NCBI RefSeq assembly: GCF_006782915.1
Contig: NZ_VCNP01000035.1
Coordinates: 1 to 64,000, forward strand
Origin: Streptomyces calvus
GTDB taxonomy: Bacteria > Actinomycetota > Actinomycetes > Streptomycetales > Streptomycetaceae
Reading direction: 5' to 3'
Length of the DNA stretch: 64,000 nucleotides
Shown: piece after piece, positions 16,874 to 26,512 of the stretch
How positions within the stretch are numbered: position 1 is the stretch's first letter
Layout of the letters: every line of letters starts with the position of its first letter
Translations under genes and position numbers: made by a program
Notes under the pieces: generated by a model
The model's input: the letters and a program-made list of their open reading frames with translations, nothing else
Told to the model about the DNA's origin: nothing
Databases searched by the model: none

Positions 16874-19201
16874 ATGTCAGCCTGCGTACCCGCCCGCGCC
16901 GCCGACTCGGACCACACCGAGCGCGCCCACCCGCCCCACAGCCCGCCGCCCGGCCGTCGGCGCTTCCGCATCGCGGGCGCCGATGTGTCGGCCTCGATCG
17001 CGGTCTTCCTGATCGCCCTTCCCCTGTCCCTCGGCATCGCCCTCGCCACCGGCGCACCACTGCAGGCCGGGCTGGTCGCGGCCGCCGTGGGCGGACTGGT
17101 CGCCGGACGGATCGGCGGCTCGCCGCTCCAGGTCAGCGGCCCGGCCGCCGGACTCACCGTCGTCACCGCCGACCTCATCCAGCACTACGGCTGGCGGACG
17201 ACCTGCGCCATCACCGTCCTGGCCGGACTCGCCCAGCTCGGCCTGGGCTGTCTGCGGGTGGCGCGCGGCGCCCTCGCCGTCAGCCCCGCGATCGTGCACG
17301 GCATGCTCGCCGGCATCGGCGTCACCATCGCCGTCGCCCAGCTGCACATCGTCCTCGGCGGCACCCCGCAGAGCTCCGTGCCCGACAACCTCCGTGCGCT
17401 GCCCGCCCAGTTGGCCCAGCTGCACCCCGCGGCCCTGTCGGTGAGCGTGCTGACGCTGGCACTGCTGCTGCTCTGGCCCCGGGTGCCCGGCCGCCTCGGG
17501 CGCGTCTGCCGGATGGTCCCGGCCGCTCTCGTCGCCGTCGCCGGAGCCACCGCCGCGGCCGCCGCGGCCGGCCTCGTCCTGCCCAAGGTGGACCTGCCGT
17601 CCTGGCGCAACCACGCCCTGGCCGGACTGCCCGAAGGGCCCGTGCTCGGCCTCGCCGCCGCCGTGCTCACCACGACGCTGGTGTGCAGCGTGCAGTCGCT
17701 GCTCGGCGCGGTGGCCGTGGACAAGCTGGCGTCCGCCCGCCCCGGTCCCGCCCAGGTCTCCCGCTCCGACCTGGACCGCGAACTGCTCGGCCAGGGCGCG
17801 GCCAACATCGTCTCCGGCTCGCTCGGCGGGCTGCCCGTGGCCGGGGTCGCGGTCCGCAGCTCCGCGAACGTCCACGCGGGAGCCGTCAGCCGGAACTCCA
17901 CGATGCTGCACGGCGTTCTCGTAGTGATCGCCGCGCTCCTGCTGGTGCCGCTCCTGGAGCTGATCCCGCTCGCCGCACTCGCCGCCCTGGTGATGGCCGT
18001 CGGCATCCAGATGGTGTCCCTGAACCACATCCGCACGGTGACCCGCCACCGCGAAGTCCTGGTCTACGCCGTGACCACCCTCGGCGTCGTGACCTTCGGC
18101 GTCCTGGAGGGCGTGGCACTGGGCATCGCCGTGGCCGTCGGCGTCGCCCTGCACCGGCTCACCCGCACCCGTATCACCCACGACGAGCAGGAAGGGGTCC
18201 ATCACGTACACGTACGAGGGCAGTTGACGTTCCTCGCGGTGCCACGGCTCAGCCGGGCCCTGCACCTCGTGCCCCAGAGCGCCGACGTCGTCGTGGCACT
18301 GGACGGGTCCTTCATGGACCACGCGGCGTACGAGACGCTGCACGACTGGCAGAGCACCCACACCGCGCGGGGCGGCACCGTCGAGATCACCGGCCGCCGT
18401 GCCGGGGTCCGCATCGCCGAACCCGCGGCCCTCGCCTCCGGGCACCCGGCGGAGAGGCCCGAGGAGACCGGCACCTCCGAGGCCGACTGCCGCTGCCGGC
18501 CCTGGACGGCCTGGCGCAACCACCAGTGCGAACGCCCCCAGGAACTGATGCGCGGCATCAGCACCTTCCAGCGCAACACCGCGCCCCTGGTGCGTGCCGA
18601 GCTGGCCCGGCTGGCCCGCGAGGGACAGCGCCCCGGGCAGTTGTTCCTGACCTGCGCCGACTCGCGCGTGGTCACCTCCATGATCACGTCGAGTGGTCCG
18701 GGGGACCTGTTCGTGGTGCGCAATGTCGGCAACCTCGTGCCGCCGCCCGGCGCGGAGAGCGGCGACGACTCGGTGGCGGCCGCCATCGAGTACGCGGTGG
18801 AGGTGCTGGCGGTGCGGTCGATCACGGTGTGCGGCCACTCGGGGTGCGGTGCGATGCAGGCGCTGCTCGACTCCCACCCGGACGGCGCCCGTACGCCGCT
18901 GAGACGGTGGCTGCAGCACGCGCGGCCGAGCCTGGAGCGCGTGGGCGGTCCGGGCGGAGAGCCACCGCGGCTGGCCGGGCGGGCGCCCACCGACGCCGCC
19001 GAACGGCTCTGCCTGGCGAACGTGGTGCAGCAGTTGGAGCACCTGCGCGCCCACGAGTCGGTGGCCCGGGCCCTGAGGGAAGGGACGCTGGAGCTGCACG
19101 GGCTGTACTTCCACGTGGGTGAGGCCCAGGCGTACCTCCTCACCGAGCGGGACGGGGAACAGGTGTTCGAGCGGGTGCGGGCCATGGACCTGGCGATGTG
19201 A
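16874..19201 (+). CDS. SulP-family anion transporter fused to beta-carbonic anhydrase
   Basis: 775-aa fusion. Residues about 40-440 form a SulP transporter with some ten or more hydrophobic segments (starting DVSASIAVFLIALPLSLGIA), followed by a short STAS-like segment (VRGQLTFLAVPRLSRALHLV) at about 450-530. From about 545 comes a complete beta-carbonic anhydrase: TCADSRVV supplies the Cys and Asp-Arg dyad, and VCGHSGCGAM the His and Cys zinc ligands. The likely role is bicarbonate transport coupled to CO2/HCO3- interconversion. The ATG at 16874 follows GGAGGAGACGGGAG. Confidence 0.92.
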   Translation: MSACVPARAADSDHTERAHPPHSPPPGRRRFRIAGADVSASIAVFLIALPLSLGIALATGAPLQAGLVAAAVGGLVAGRIGGSPLQVSGPAAGLTVVTADLIQHYGWRTTCAITVLAGLAQLGLGCLRVARGALAVSPAIVHGMLAGIGVTIAVAQLHIVLGGTPQSSVPDNLRALPAQLAQLHPAALSVSVLTLALLLLWPRVPGRLGRVCRMVPAALVAVAGATAAAAAAGLVLPKVDLPSWRNHALAGLPEGPVLGLAAAVLTTTLVCSVQSLLGAVAVDKLASARPGPAQVSRSDLDRELLGQGAANIVSGSLGGLPVAGVAVRSSANVHAGAVSRNSTMLHGVLVVIAALLLVPLLELIPLAALAALVMAVGIQMVSLNHIRTVTRHREVLVYAVTTLGVVTFGVLEGVALGIAVAVGVALHRLTRTRITHDEQEGVHHVHVRGQLTFLAVPRLSRALHLVPQSADVVVALDGSFMDHAAYETLHDWQSTHTARGGTVEITGRRAGVRIAEPAALASGHPAERPEETGTSEADCRCRPWTAWRNHQCERPQELMRGISTFQRNTAPLVRAELARLAREGQRPGQLFLTCADSRVVTSMITSSGPGDLFVVRNVGNLVPPPGAESGDDSVAAAIEYAVEVLAVRSITVCGHSGCGAMQALLDSHPDGARTPLRRWLQHARPSLERVGGPGGEPPRLAGRAPTDAAERLCLANVVQQLEHLRAHESVARALREGTLELHGLYFHVGEAQAYLLTERDGEQVFERVRAMDLAM

Positions 19202-19519
19202 GGTGACGCGTCCGGGTGTGAGAGGCGTTACACACCTTGAACCGGCTTGCGCCGGGGCCCGTGGGAAGGGGTGACCGACGGACCGACAGGTCAGCGGACC
19301 GACGGCCGGGGGATCCTCGGCCGTCGGCACCCCGCCCCGACACCCGCCCCGACACCGCACCGCCCGAGCCGGACCCGCACCACACACCGCGGATCGGACC
19401 TCGCACCACCGACCCCCAACAGGTCTAAACCAATTCCCTGTCGGCCCTTGTCAGCGCACCCCCGGGTCTGATGAGCTGTGGCCTGGGACACAACGGACAC
19501 CCTGGGAAAGGCAGATGCC
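19202..19519. other. Intergenic region upstream of acs
   Basis: 318 bp. 19270-19370 consists of irregular GACCGACGG and CCCCGACACC direct repeats. AAACCAATTCCCTGTCGG-like AT-richer sequence near 19425-19445 is the probable acs promoter zone. No gene is supported. Confidence 0.5.
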
Positions 19520-21475
19520 GTGAGCAATGAAAGCCTGGCCAACCTTCTGAAGGAGGAGCGTCGCTTCACGCCCCCCGCCGACCTGGCCGCGAACGCCAAC
19601 GTCACGGCGGAGGCGTATGAACAGGCCAAGGCTGACAGGCTCGGCTTCTGGGCCGAGCAGGCCCGCCGGCTGACCTGGGCCAAGGAGCCCACCGAGACCC
19701 TCGACTGGTCGAACCCGCCGTTCGCCAAGTGGTTCAAGGACGGCGAGCTCAACGTCGCCTACAACTGCGTGGACCGGCACGTGGAGGCCGGGCACGGCGA
19801 CCGGGTCGCCATCCACTTCGAGGGCGAGCCGGGCGACAGCCGCTCCCTCACCTACGCCCAGCTCAAGGACGAGGTCTCCAAGGCCGCCAACGCCCTGCTG
19901 GAACTGGGCGTACAGAAGGGCGACCGGGTCGCCGTCTACATGCCGATGATCCCCGAGACGGCGATCGCGATGCTGGCCTGCGCCCGCATCGGTGCCGCGC
20001 ACTCGGTCGTCTTCGGCGGCTTCTCCGCGGACGCGCTCGCGACCCGCATCCAGGACGCCGACGCGCGTGTCGTCATCACCGCCGACGGCGGCTACCGGCG
20101 TGGCAAGCCTTCCGCGCTCAAGCCGGCCGTGGACGACGCGGTCGCACGCGTGGAGAACGTCGAGCACGTCCTCGTGGTCCGGCGCACCGGCCAGGACGTC
20201 GCCTGGACCGAGGGCCGCGACGTGTGGTGGCACGACGTGGTCGAGCGGCAGAGCGCCGAGCACACCCCGGAGGCGTTCGATGCCGAGCACCCGCTGTTCA
20301 TCCTGTACACGTCGGGCACGACGGGTAAGCCCAAGGGCATCCTGCACACCTCCGGCGGCTACCTGACCCAGACGTCGTACACGCACTGGGCGGTCTTCGA
20401 CCTCAAGCCGGAGACGGACGTCTACTGGTGCACGGCCGACGTCGGCTGGGTCACCGGCCACTCGTACATCGTGTACGGCCCGCTCGCCAACGGCGCCACC
20501 CAGGTCATGTACGAGGGCACGCCGGACACCCCGCACCAGGGCCGCTTCTGGGAGATCGTGCAGAAGTACGGGGTGACGATCCTCTACACGGCGCCCACCG
20601 CGATCCGGACGTTCATGAAGTGGGGCGACGACATCCCCGCGAAGTTCGACCTGTCCTCGCTGCGGGTGCTGGGCTCCGTCGGTGAGCCGATCAACCCCGA
20701 GGCGTGGATCTGGTACCGCAAGAACATCGGCGCCGACCGCACCCCGGTGGTCGACACCTGGTGGCAGACGGAGACCGGCGGCATCATGATCTCGCCGCTG
20801 CCGGGCGTGACCGCCGCCAAGCCGGGCTCCGCCCAGACCCCGCTGCCCGGCATCTCCGCCACGGTCGTCGACGACGAGGCCAACGAGGTGCCGAACGGCG
20901 GCGGTGGCTACCTGGTGCTCACCGAGCCGTGGCCGTCGATGCTGCGCACCATCTGGGGTGACGACCAGCGGTTCATCGACACCTACTGGTCGCGGTTCGA
21001 GGGCAAGTACTTCGCCGGTGACGGTGCCAAGAAGGACGACGACGGCGACATCTGGCTGCTGGGCCGGGTCGACGACGTGATGCTCGTCTCCGGGCACAAC
21101 ATCTCCACCACCGAGGTCGAGTCCGCGCTGGTCTCGCACCCCTCGGTCGCCGAGGCGGCCGTGGTCGGCGCGGCGGACGAGACCACCGGCCAGGCCATCG
21201 TCGCCTTCGTGATCCTGCGCGGTACGGCGGCCGAGAGCGAGGACCTGGTCGGCGAGCTGCGCAACCACGTGGGCGCCACGCTGGGCCCGATCGCCAAGCC
21301 CAAGCGGATCCTGCCGGTGGCCGAGCTGCCGAAGACCCGCTCCGGCAAGATCATGCGGCGTCTGCTGCGGGACGTCGCGGAGAACCGTCAGCTCGGTGAC
21401 GTCACCACGCTCACCGACTCCACGGTGATGGACCTGATCCAGGCCAAGCTGCCGCAGGCCCCCAGCGAGGACTGA
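19520..21475 (+). CDS. acs: Acetyl-CoA synthetase (AMP-forming)
   Basis: 651 aa, the usual length for Acs. It adenylates acetate and then forms acetyl-CoA. The adenylate signature is LFILYTSGTTGKPKGI; WWQTETGG is the core motif; the C-terminal PKTRSGKIMRR holds the catalytic lysine that is the conserved acetylation target of Acs. The GTG at 19520 (VSNESLANLL) follows AAAGG and gives the family length; an in-frame ATG at 19478 would add 14 unconserved residues. A strong terminator follows, so it is probably monocistronic. Confidence 0.96.
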   Translation: MSNESLANLLKEERRFTPPADLAANANVTAEAYEQAKADRLGFWAEQARRLTWAKEPTETLDWSNPPFAKWFKDGELNVAYNCVDRHVEAGHGDRVAIHFEGEPGDSRSLTYAQLKDEVSKAANALLELGVQKGDRVAVYMPMIPETAIAMLACARIGAAHSVVFGGFSADALATRIQDADARVVITADGGYRRGKPSALKPAVDDAVARVENVEHVLVVRRTGQDVAWTEGRDVWWHDVVERQSAEHTPEAFDAEHPLFILYTSGTTGKPKGILHTSGGYLTQTSYTHWAVFDLKPETDVYWCTADVGWVTGHSYIVYGPLANGATQVMYEGTPDTPHQGRFWEIVQKYGVTILYTAPTAIRTFMKWGDDIPAKFDLSSLRVLGSVGEPINPEAWIWYRKNIGADRTPVVDTWWQTETGGIMISPLPGVTAAKPGSAQTPLPGISATVVDDEANEVPNGGGGYLVLTEPWPSMLRTIWGDDQRFIDTYWSRFEGKYFAGDGAKKDDDGDIWLLGRVDDVMLVSGHNISTTEVESALVSHPSVAEAAVVGAADETTGQAIVAFVILRGTAAESEDLVGELRNHVGATLGPIAKPKRILPVAELPKTRSGKIMRRLLRDVAENRQLGDVTTLTDSTVMDLIQAKLPQAPSED

Positions 21476-21481
21476 GCAGGT

Positions 21482-21515
21482 GGGGCATCCGGCGCAGGCG
21501 CGCGCCGGATGCCCC
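21482..21515 (+). terminator. Terminator after acs
   Basis: Perfect 14-bp stem, GGGGCATCCGGCGC (21482-21495) with its complement at 21502-21515 and a 6-nt loop, starting 7 bases after the stop codon. Confidence 0.92.
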
Positions 21516-21743
21516 GTACACCGAGGCCGGTAGGGGCGCACGGCCGTCGGTGCCCGTACCGCCGGCGGGGCCGTGGTCCGGAGCGTCCTTGTGCCGCGAG
21601 AAGGGGGACCGTGCGCGCGGTTGCTGCTGATGCGCGCCTCGAAGCACGTTAGGTAAGCTAAAGACACATCTGCAGTCTCATGGAGCGCCGGGAAGTCTGG
21701 TCGGCACGCGATTCGTGCTGCCCGTCGACCAGAGGACTCCCCC

Positions 21744-23180
21744 GTGACCGCGCCCCGCACCCCCACCCCCCGCAAGGCCTTCGGGCGTCTCTCCCTGCCC
21801 GAGCGCACCTACGTGGCGGATGCCCTGCGCACCGAGACCGTCGGCGGCGTCCTGCTGCTCGTCGCCGCCGTCACCGCACTGGTCTGGGCGAACGTACCGG
21901 CCCTGCACGACAGCTACGAGAGCGTCAGCCACCTCCACTTCGGTCCCGAGGCCCTCGGGCTGAACCTGTCCGTGGCGCACTGGGCCGCCGACGGACTGCT
22001 CGCGGTCTTCTTCTTCGTCGCCGGTATCGAGCTCAAGCGCGAGCTCGTCGCCGGTGATCTGCGCGACCCCAGAGCCGCCGCGCTCCCGGTCGTCGCCGCC
22101 CTGTGCGGCATGGCCGCACCGGCCCTGGTCTACACGCTCACCAGCGGCGCGGGCGGCGGCTCCCTGGCGGGCTGGGCCGTGCCCACCGCCACCGACATCG
22201 CCTTCGCGCTCGCCGTGCTCGCCGTCATCGGCACCTCCCTGCCGAGCGCGCTGCGCGCCTTCCTGCTCACCCTGGCCGTCGTCGACGACCTGTTCGCCAT
22301 CCTGATCATCGCGGTCTTCTTCACCGACAGCCTGAACTTCGCGGCGCTCGGCGGCGCGGTCGCGGGCCTGGCCGTCTTCTGGCTGCTGCTGCGCAAGGGT
22401 GTACGCGGCTGGTACGTGTACGTTCCGCTGGCGCTGGTCGTCTGGGGCCTGATGTACAACAGCGGCATCCACGCCACCATCGCCGGTGTGGCCATGGGCC
22501 TGATGCTGCGCTGCCACCGCCGCGACGGCGAGGAGCACTCCCCCGGCGAGCACATCGAACACCTCGTGCGGCCGCTCTCGGCGGGCCTCGCGGTCCCGCT
22601 GTTCGCCCTGTTCAGCGCCGGTGTGACGGTCTCCGGCAGCGCGCTGGCTGACGTGTTCACCCAGCCGGAGACGCTGGGCGTGGTGCTCGGGCTCGTCGCC
22701 GGCAAGACGCTCGGCATCTTCGGCGGCACCTGGCTGACGGCGCGTTTCACCCGGGCCTCGCTCAGCGACGATCTGGAGTGGGCGGACGTGTTCGCGGTGG
22801 CCACCCTCGCCGGGATCGGTTTCACCGTCTCGCTGCTCATCGGGGAACTCGCCTTCGAGGGCGACGCGGCGATGACGGACAGCGTCAAGGCCGCCGTCCT
22901 GGCCGGCTCGCTGATCGCCACGGCCCTGGCGACGGTGCTGCTGAAGATCCGGAACGCCAAGTACCGCAGGCTCACCGAGGAGGAGGAGCGCGACGAGGAC
23001 AACAACCGGGTCCCGGACGTCTACGAGCAGGACGACCCGGAGTACCACCTGCGCATGGCGGTGGTGCACGAGCGGAAGGCCGCCGAGCACCGGAGGATCG
23101 CCCGGGAGAAGGCCGCCGAGCGGGACGCGCTTGCCGACGTGGCGGGCGGGGCAGGCGAGGACCACGACGGTCCGGCATGA
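21744..23180 (+). CDS. nhaA: Na+/H+ antiporter NhaA
   Basis: 478-aa membrane antiporter. PTATDIAFALAVLAVIG and LAVVDDLFAILIIAVFF are the family's signature; the VDD pair corresponds to the ion-binding aspartates of E. coli NhaA. About a dozen hydrophobic segments span 35-425. A charged C-terminal tail of some 60 residues (YRRLTEEEERDEDNN onward) is longer than in the E. coli protein. The start is GTG at 21744. Confidence 0.95.
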   Translation: MTAPRTPTPRKAFGRLSLPERTYVADALRTETVGGVLLLVAAVTALVWANVPALHDSYESVSHLHFGPEALGLNLSVAHWAADGLLAVFFFVAGIELKRELVAGDLRDPRAAALPVVAALCGMAAPALVYTLTSGAGGGSLAGWAVPTATDIAFALAVLAVIGTSLPSALRAFLLTLAVVDDLFAILIIAVFFTDSLNFAALGGAVAGLAVFWLLLRKGVRGWYVYVPLALVVWGLMYNSGIHATIAGVAMGLMLRCHRRDGEEHSPGEHIEHLVRPLSAGLAVPLFALFSAGVTVSGSALADVFTQPETLGVVLGLVAGKTLGIFGGTWLTARFTRASLSDDLEWADVFAVATLAGIGFTVSLLIGELAFEGDAAMTDSVKAAVLAGSLIATALATVLLKIRNAKYRRLTEEEERDEDNNRVPDVYEQDDPEYHLRMAVVHERKAAEHRRIAREKAAERDALADVAGGAGEDHDGPA

Positions 23181-23331
23181 TCTGACGAGACGGTACAAAA
23201 GACTGGGCACCGGCGGTCGGACACGACCCGTCGGAGGCATGCGGTCGGACACGGACCGTCAGACGGCAGACTGAACCGTACGCGCAGGCACAAAGACGTA
23301 CGCAGGACGTACGCGAAAGAGGGAGACCGCG

Positions 23332-23820
23332 ATGAGCGCACCCGACGGCAGCCCGGTCGGCGCCGAACGCAGTATCGGCCAGCTGTTCGCCTCGGCGACG
23401 GCGGACATGTCGGCGCTGGTGCACGACGAGATCGCGCTGGCGAAGGCGCAGCTCAAGCGTGACGTGAAGCGGGGCGCGACCAGCGGCGGCGCGTTCCTGG
23501 CGGCCGGAGTGCTGCTGCTGTTCTCCCTGCCGATGCTGAACTTCGCCCTCGCCTACGGCATCCGCACCTGGAGCGACTGGAACCTCGCGATCTGCTTCCT
23601 GCTGTCCTTCGCGGCGAACGTGCTGATCGCGCTGTTCCTCGCGTTGATCGGCATCGTCTTCGCGAAGAAGGCGAAGAAGGGCCGGGGACCGCAGAAGGTC
23701 GCGGCGTCGATGAAGGAGACCGCGGGCGTGCTGCAGAACGCCAAGCCGCACCCGCGTCCCGAACTGCCCGAGGACCGGGTCCCCCAGGGCATCGAGGCTG
23801 TGGCACGCTCGTCCTCATGA
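23332..23820 (+). CDS. Holin-X-like membrane protein (Phage_holin_3_6 / DUF1469 family)
   Basis: 162-aa protein: a soluble N-terminal helix (ERSIGQLFASATADMSALVHDEIALAKAQLKRD), two membrane helices at about 52-76 and 84-110, then a Lys-rich tail. This is the actinobacterial family loosely annotated as phage holin; it is a chromosomal core gene here, not part of a prophage. AAAGAGGGAGA precedes the ATG. Its TGA overlaps the ATG of the hydrolase gene. Confidence 0.85.
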   Translation: MSAPDGSPVGAERSIGQLFASATADMSALVHDEIALAKAQLKRDVKRGATSGGAFLAAGVLLLFSLPMLNFALAYGIRTWSDWNLAICFLLSFAANVLIALFLALIGIVFAKKAKKGRGPQKVAASMKETAGVLQNAKPHPRPELPEDRVPQGIEAVARSSS

Positions 23821-24782
23821 CGGGCTCCTCCATCCCTCCGGGGCAATCCCCCGCGGCACAACCCGCTTCGGCCGTACGCCTCGACATCCCCGGTGATGCC
23901 GCGGTGACGCACCGGGACGTCGCCGCCAACGGTGCCCGCTTCCACATCGCGGAGCTGGGCGACGGGCCGCTGGTGCTGCTGCTGCACGGCTTCCCGCAGT
24001 TCTGGTGGACCTGGCGGCACCAGCTGACGGCGCTCGCCGACGCCGGTTTCCGGGCCGTCGCCATGGACCTGCGGGGCGTCGGCGGCAGCGACCGCACGCC
24101 GCGCGGTTACGACCCGGCCAACCTCGCGCTGGACATCACCGGCGTGGTGCGCTCCCTCGGCGAGCCGGACGCCGCGCTGGTCGGGCACGACCTGGGCGGA
24201 TACCTGGCGTGGACGGCGGCGGCGATGCGCCCGAAGCTCGTCCGGCGGCTGGCGGTGGCGTCCATGCCGCATCCGCGGCGCTGGCGGGCGGCGATGCTGG
24301 CCGATGCCCGGCAGTCCGCGGCCCTGTCGCACATCTGGGGGTTCCAGCGGCCCTGGATCCCGGAGCGCCGGCTCACCGCGGACGACGGGGCGCTGGTGGG
24401 CAAGCTCATCCAGGACTGGTCCGGTCCCCGGCTGCCGGACGACAAGGCGCTGGAGAACTACCGGCGGGCCATGTGCATCCCGTCCACGGCGCACTGCTCG
24501 ATCGAGCCGTACCGCTGGATGGTGCGCTCCCTGGCCCGCCCGGACGGCATCCAGTTCAACCGCCGGATGAAACGGCCGGTGCGGGTGCCGACGCTCCATC
24601 TGCACGGCTCACTGGATCCGGTGATCCGCACGCGCAGCGCCGCGGGCTCCGGCCAGTACGTCGAAGCGCCCTACCGCTGGCGGCTGTTCGACGGGCTCGG
24701 GCACTTCCCGCACGAGGAGGACCCGGTCGCTTTCTCCACGGAACTGATCAACTGGCTGAAGGATCCGGAACCGGATCGGTAA
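23817..24782 (+). CDS. Alpha/beta hydrolase, epoxide hydrolase-like
   Basis: 321 aa. HGFPQFWW (57-64) forms the oxyanion-hole HGxP motif. The nucleophile elbow GHDLGG has aspartate (D125), the residue used by epoxide hydrolases and dehalogenases instead of serine. A late DGLGHFPHEE supplies the catalytic His. Substrate is unknown. The ATG overlaps the stop of the membrane protein gene (ATGA), so the two are cotranslated. Confidence 0.9.
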   Translation: MTGSSIPPGQSPAAQPASAVRLDIPGDAAVTHRDVAANGARFHIAELGDGPLVLLLHGFPQFWWTWRHQLTALADAGFRAVAMDLRGVGGSDRTPRGYDPANLALDITGVVRSLGEPDAALVGHDLGGYLAWTAAAMRPKLVRRLAVASMPHPRRWRAAMLADARQSAALSHIWGFQRPWIPERRLTADDGALVGKLIQDWSGPRLPDDKALENYRRAMCIPSTAHCSIEPYRWMVRSLARPDGIQFNRRMKRPVRVPTLHLHGSLDPVIRTRSAAGSGQYVEAPYRWRLFDGLGHFPHEEDPVAFSTELINWLKDPEPDR

Positions 24783-24920
24783 CCGGTCGAACACTTCCCG
24801 TACCTCTTCTGACCCACGCACCTGAACGCTTGTCCGACGAACGCCAATTGCCTGACGCATAGGCCAATTGGAGGCCCCTGAGGCGGTTATCGACCATGGG
24901 GCAGGGGCACACGTCGGGGT

Positions 24921-25103
24921 ATGGGCTGGACGCACGACTACAGTGACGCAAGCCGCAATCGCCGCTCGGCGAGCGGTGCGGGATCCCATCAGCGAGGCGG
25001 TGCACCACAGATGGCGGCTTCGGATCCCCGGGTGGGAATTCCGCGCATCCTCCGTCGCCGGGCGCGCTGGGTCTCCGTCCGCCTGCGCCATCCGCGCGGC
25101 TGA
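24921..25103 (+). CDS. Small basic conserved protein of unknown function
   Basis: 60-aa basic protein MGWTHDYSDA... ending DPRVGIPRILRRRARWVSVRLRHPRG. No domain is recognised. The very basic C-terminus looks like a defined unit rather than a random shadow frame, and the opposite strand has no competing gene. A GGGGT lies just before the ATG but no strong ribosome site. The rest of 24783-25267 is non-coding, with a repeated CCGGCACGGCTGCCG near 25185 and 25203. Confidence 0.5.
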   Translation: MGWTHDYSDASRNRRSASGAGSHQRGGAPQMAASDPRVGIPRILRRRARWVSVRLRHPRG

Positions 25104-25267
25104 CGGCCCGTACGGCACCCTCCGGTCCGACGGCACCGCCCGCCTCCCACAGGCTGACACGGCTCCTGGCTCACACACCGGCACGGCTGCCGTTCCGTAC
25201 TCCGGCACGGCTGCCGCCGTACACGCCGGCCGGCTCCCGCACCGAGGCGGGGCGGGACGCGTCGCTG

Positions 25268-26467
25268 CTAGAGCGCGCAGCTGTCGCTGTCCACCTGCTG
25301 GTTCGCGCTGCGGCCCTTGGCGATGTCCTCCTGGATTTCGTCCGCGGTGAGCGCGTACCCGGTCTCGGCGTCGTCGAGCGACTTGGCGAACACCACGCCG
25401 TAGACCTCGCCCTCGGGCGTGAGCAGCGGGCCGCCGGAGTTGCCCTGACGGACCGTCGCGTACAGGGAGTACACGTCACGGCGGACCGTGCCCCGGTGGT
25501 AGATGTCGGGGCCGTTGGCCGTGATGCGTCCGCGCAGCCGCGCGGCGCGCACGTCGTACGCGCCGTTCTCCGGGAAGCCGGCGACGATCGCGCTGTCTCC
25601 GCTGCTCGCGTCCTCGCTCGTGAACCGCAGGGCGGGCGCCGTGAGATCGGGCACGTCGAGGACGGCGATGTCGCGCCGCCAGTCGTAGAGGACGACCGTG
25701 GCGTCGTACTTCCTGCCCTCGCCGCCTATCTGCACGGTCGGTTCGTCGACGCCGCCGACGACGTGGGCGTTGGTCATGACGCGGCGGTCGGCGAAGACGA
25801 AGCCGGTGCCCTCCAGGACCTTGCCGCAGCTCGGCGCGGTGCCCATCACCTTGACGATGGAACGCTGCGCCCGGACGGCGACGGGGCTGCCCGCCAGCGC
25901 CGGGTCCGGCGGCCGGACGTCGGTGATCGGCTCGTTGGAGAACGGGCTGAAGACCTGCGGGAAGCCGTTCTGCGCGAGGACGGAGGAGAAGTCGGCGAAC
26001 CAGGTGTCGGCCCGCTCGGGCAGCGCCCGGGACACCCCGAGCAGCACCTTGGAGCTGCGGACCTCCTTGCCGAGCGTCGGCAGTGTCGTTCCGGCGAGGG
26101 CCGAGCCGATCAGCCAGGCGACCAGGAGCATCGCGACGACGTTGACGAGCGCTCCGCCCGTCGCGTCCAGCGCGCGGGCCGGGGACCAGGTGATGTACCG
26201 GCGCAGCTTGTTGCCCAGATGGGTGGTCAGGGCCTGGCCGACGGAGGCGCAGACGATGACGACGACGACCGCGACGACGGCGGCCGTGGTGCTGACCTCG
26301 GCGCCGTCCGTCAGCGCGTCCCAGATGACGGGCAGCGTGTAGACGGCGGCGAGACCGCCGCCCAGGAAGCCGATGACCGACAGGATGCCGACGACGAAGC
26401 CCTGGCGGTAGCCGACGACGGCGAACCACACGGCGGCGACCAGCAACAGGATGTCCAGCACGTTCAC
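25268..26467 (-). CDS. marP: MarP-type membrane serine protease (acid resistance)
   Basis: 399 aa. Four membrane helices (about 5-40, 60-78, 103-125) form a CvpA-like N-terminal domain; a chymotrypsin-like periplasmic protease follows. The catalytic triad reads H235 (TNAHVVGG), D266 (RRDIAVL) and S344 (GNSGGPLL). C214 and C397 sit where the redox-sensitive disulfide of M. tuberculosis MarP lies. Mycobacterial MarP is needed for acid and oxidative stress survival. The next gene upstream, the Nudix hydrolase, ends 45 bp away. Confidence 0.93.
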   Translation of the reverse strand: MNVLDILLLVAAVWFAVVGYRQGFVVGILSVIGFLGGGLAAVYTLPVIWDALTDGAEVSTTAAVVAVVVVIVCASVGQALTTHLGNKLRRYITWSPARALDATGGALVNVVAMLLVAWLIGSALAGTTLPTLGKEVRSSKVLLGVSRALPERADTWFADFSSVLAQNGFPQVFSPFSNEPITDVRPPDPALAGSPVAVRAQRSIVKVMGTAPSCGKVLEGTGFVFADRRVMTNAHVVGGVDEPTVQIGGEGRKYDATVVLYDWRRDIAVLDVPDLTAPALRFTSEDASSGDSAIVAGFPENGAYDVRAARLRGRITANGPDIYHRGTVRRDVYSLYATVRQGNSGGPLLTPEGEVYGVVFAKSLDDAETGYALTADEIQEDIAKGRSANQQVDSDSCAL

Positions 26468-26512
26468 CGCTTCACGCCTCGCCTCGTCCTACCCAGCACG
26501 GCGCCCACCCTG

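Noticed and set aside
21646..21664. Possible DmdR/IdeR iron box upstream of nhaA
   Set aside because: TTAGGTAAGCTAA matches only the first half of the 19-bp iron box; the second half has no similarity, and nhaA is not an expected target.
23332..23820. Prophage marker because of holin-like annotation
   Set aside because: No other phage genes nearby; the family is a common chromosomal membrane protein in actinobacteria.
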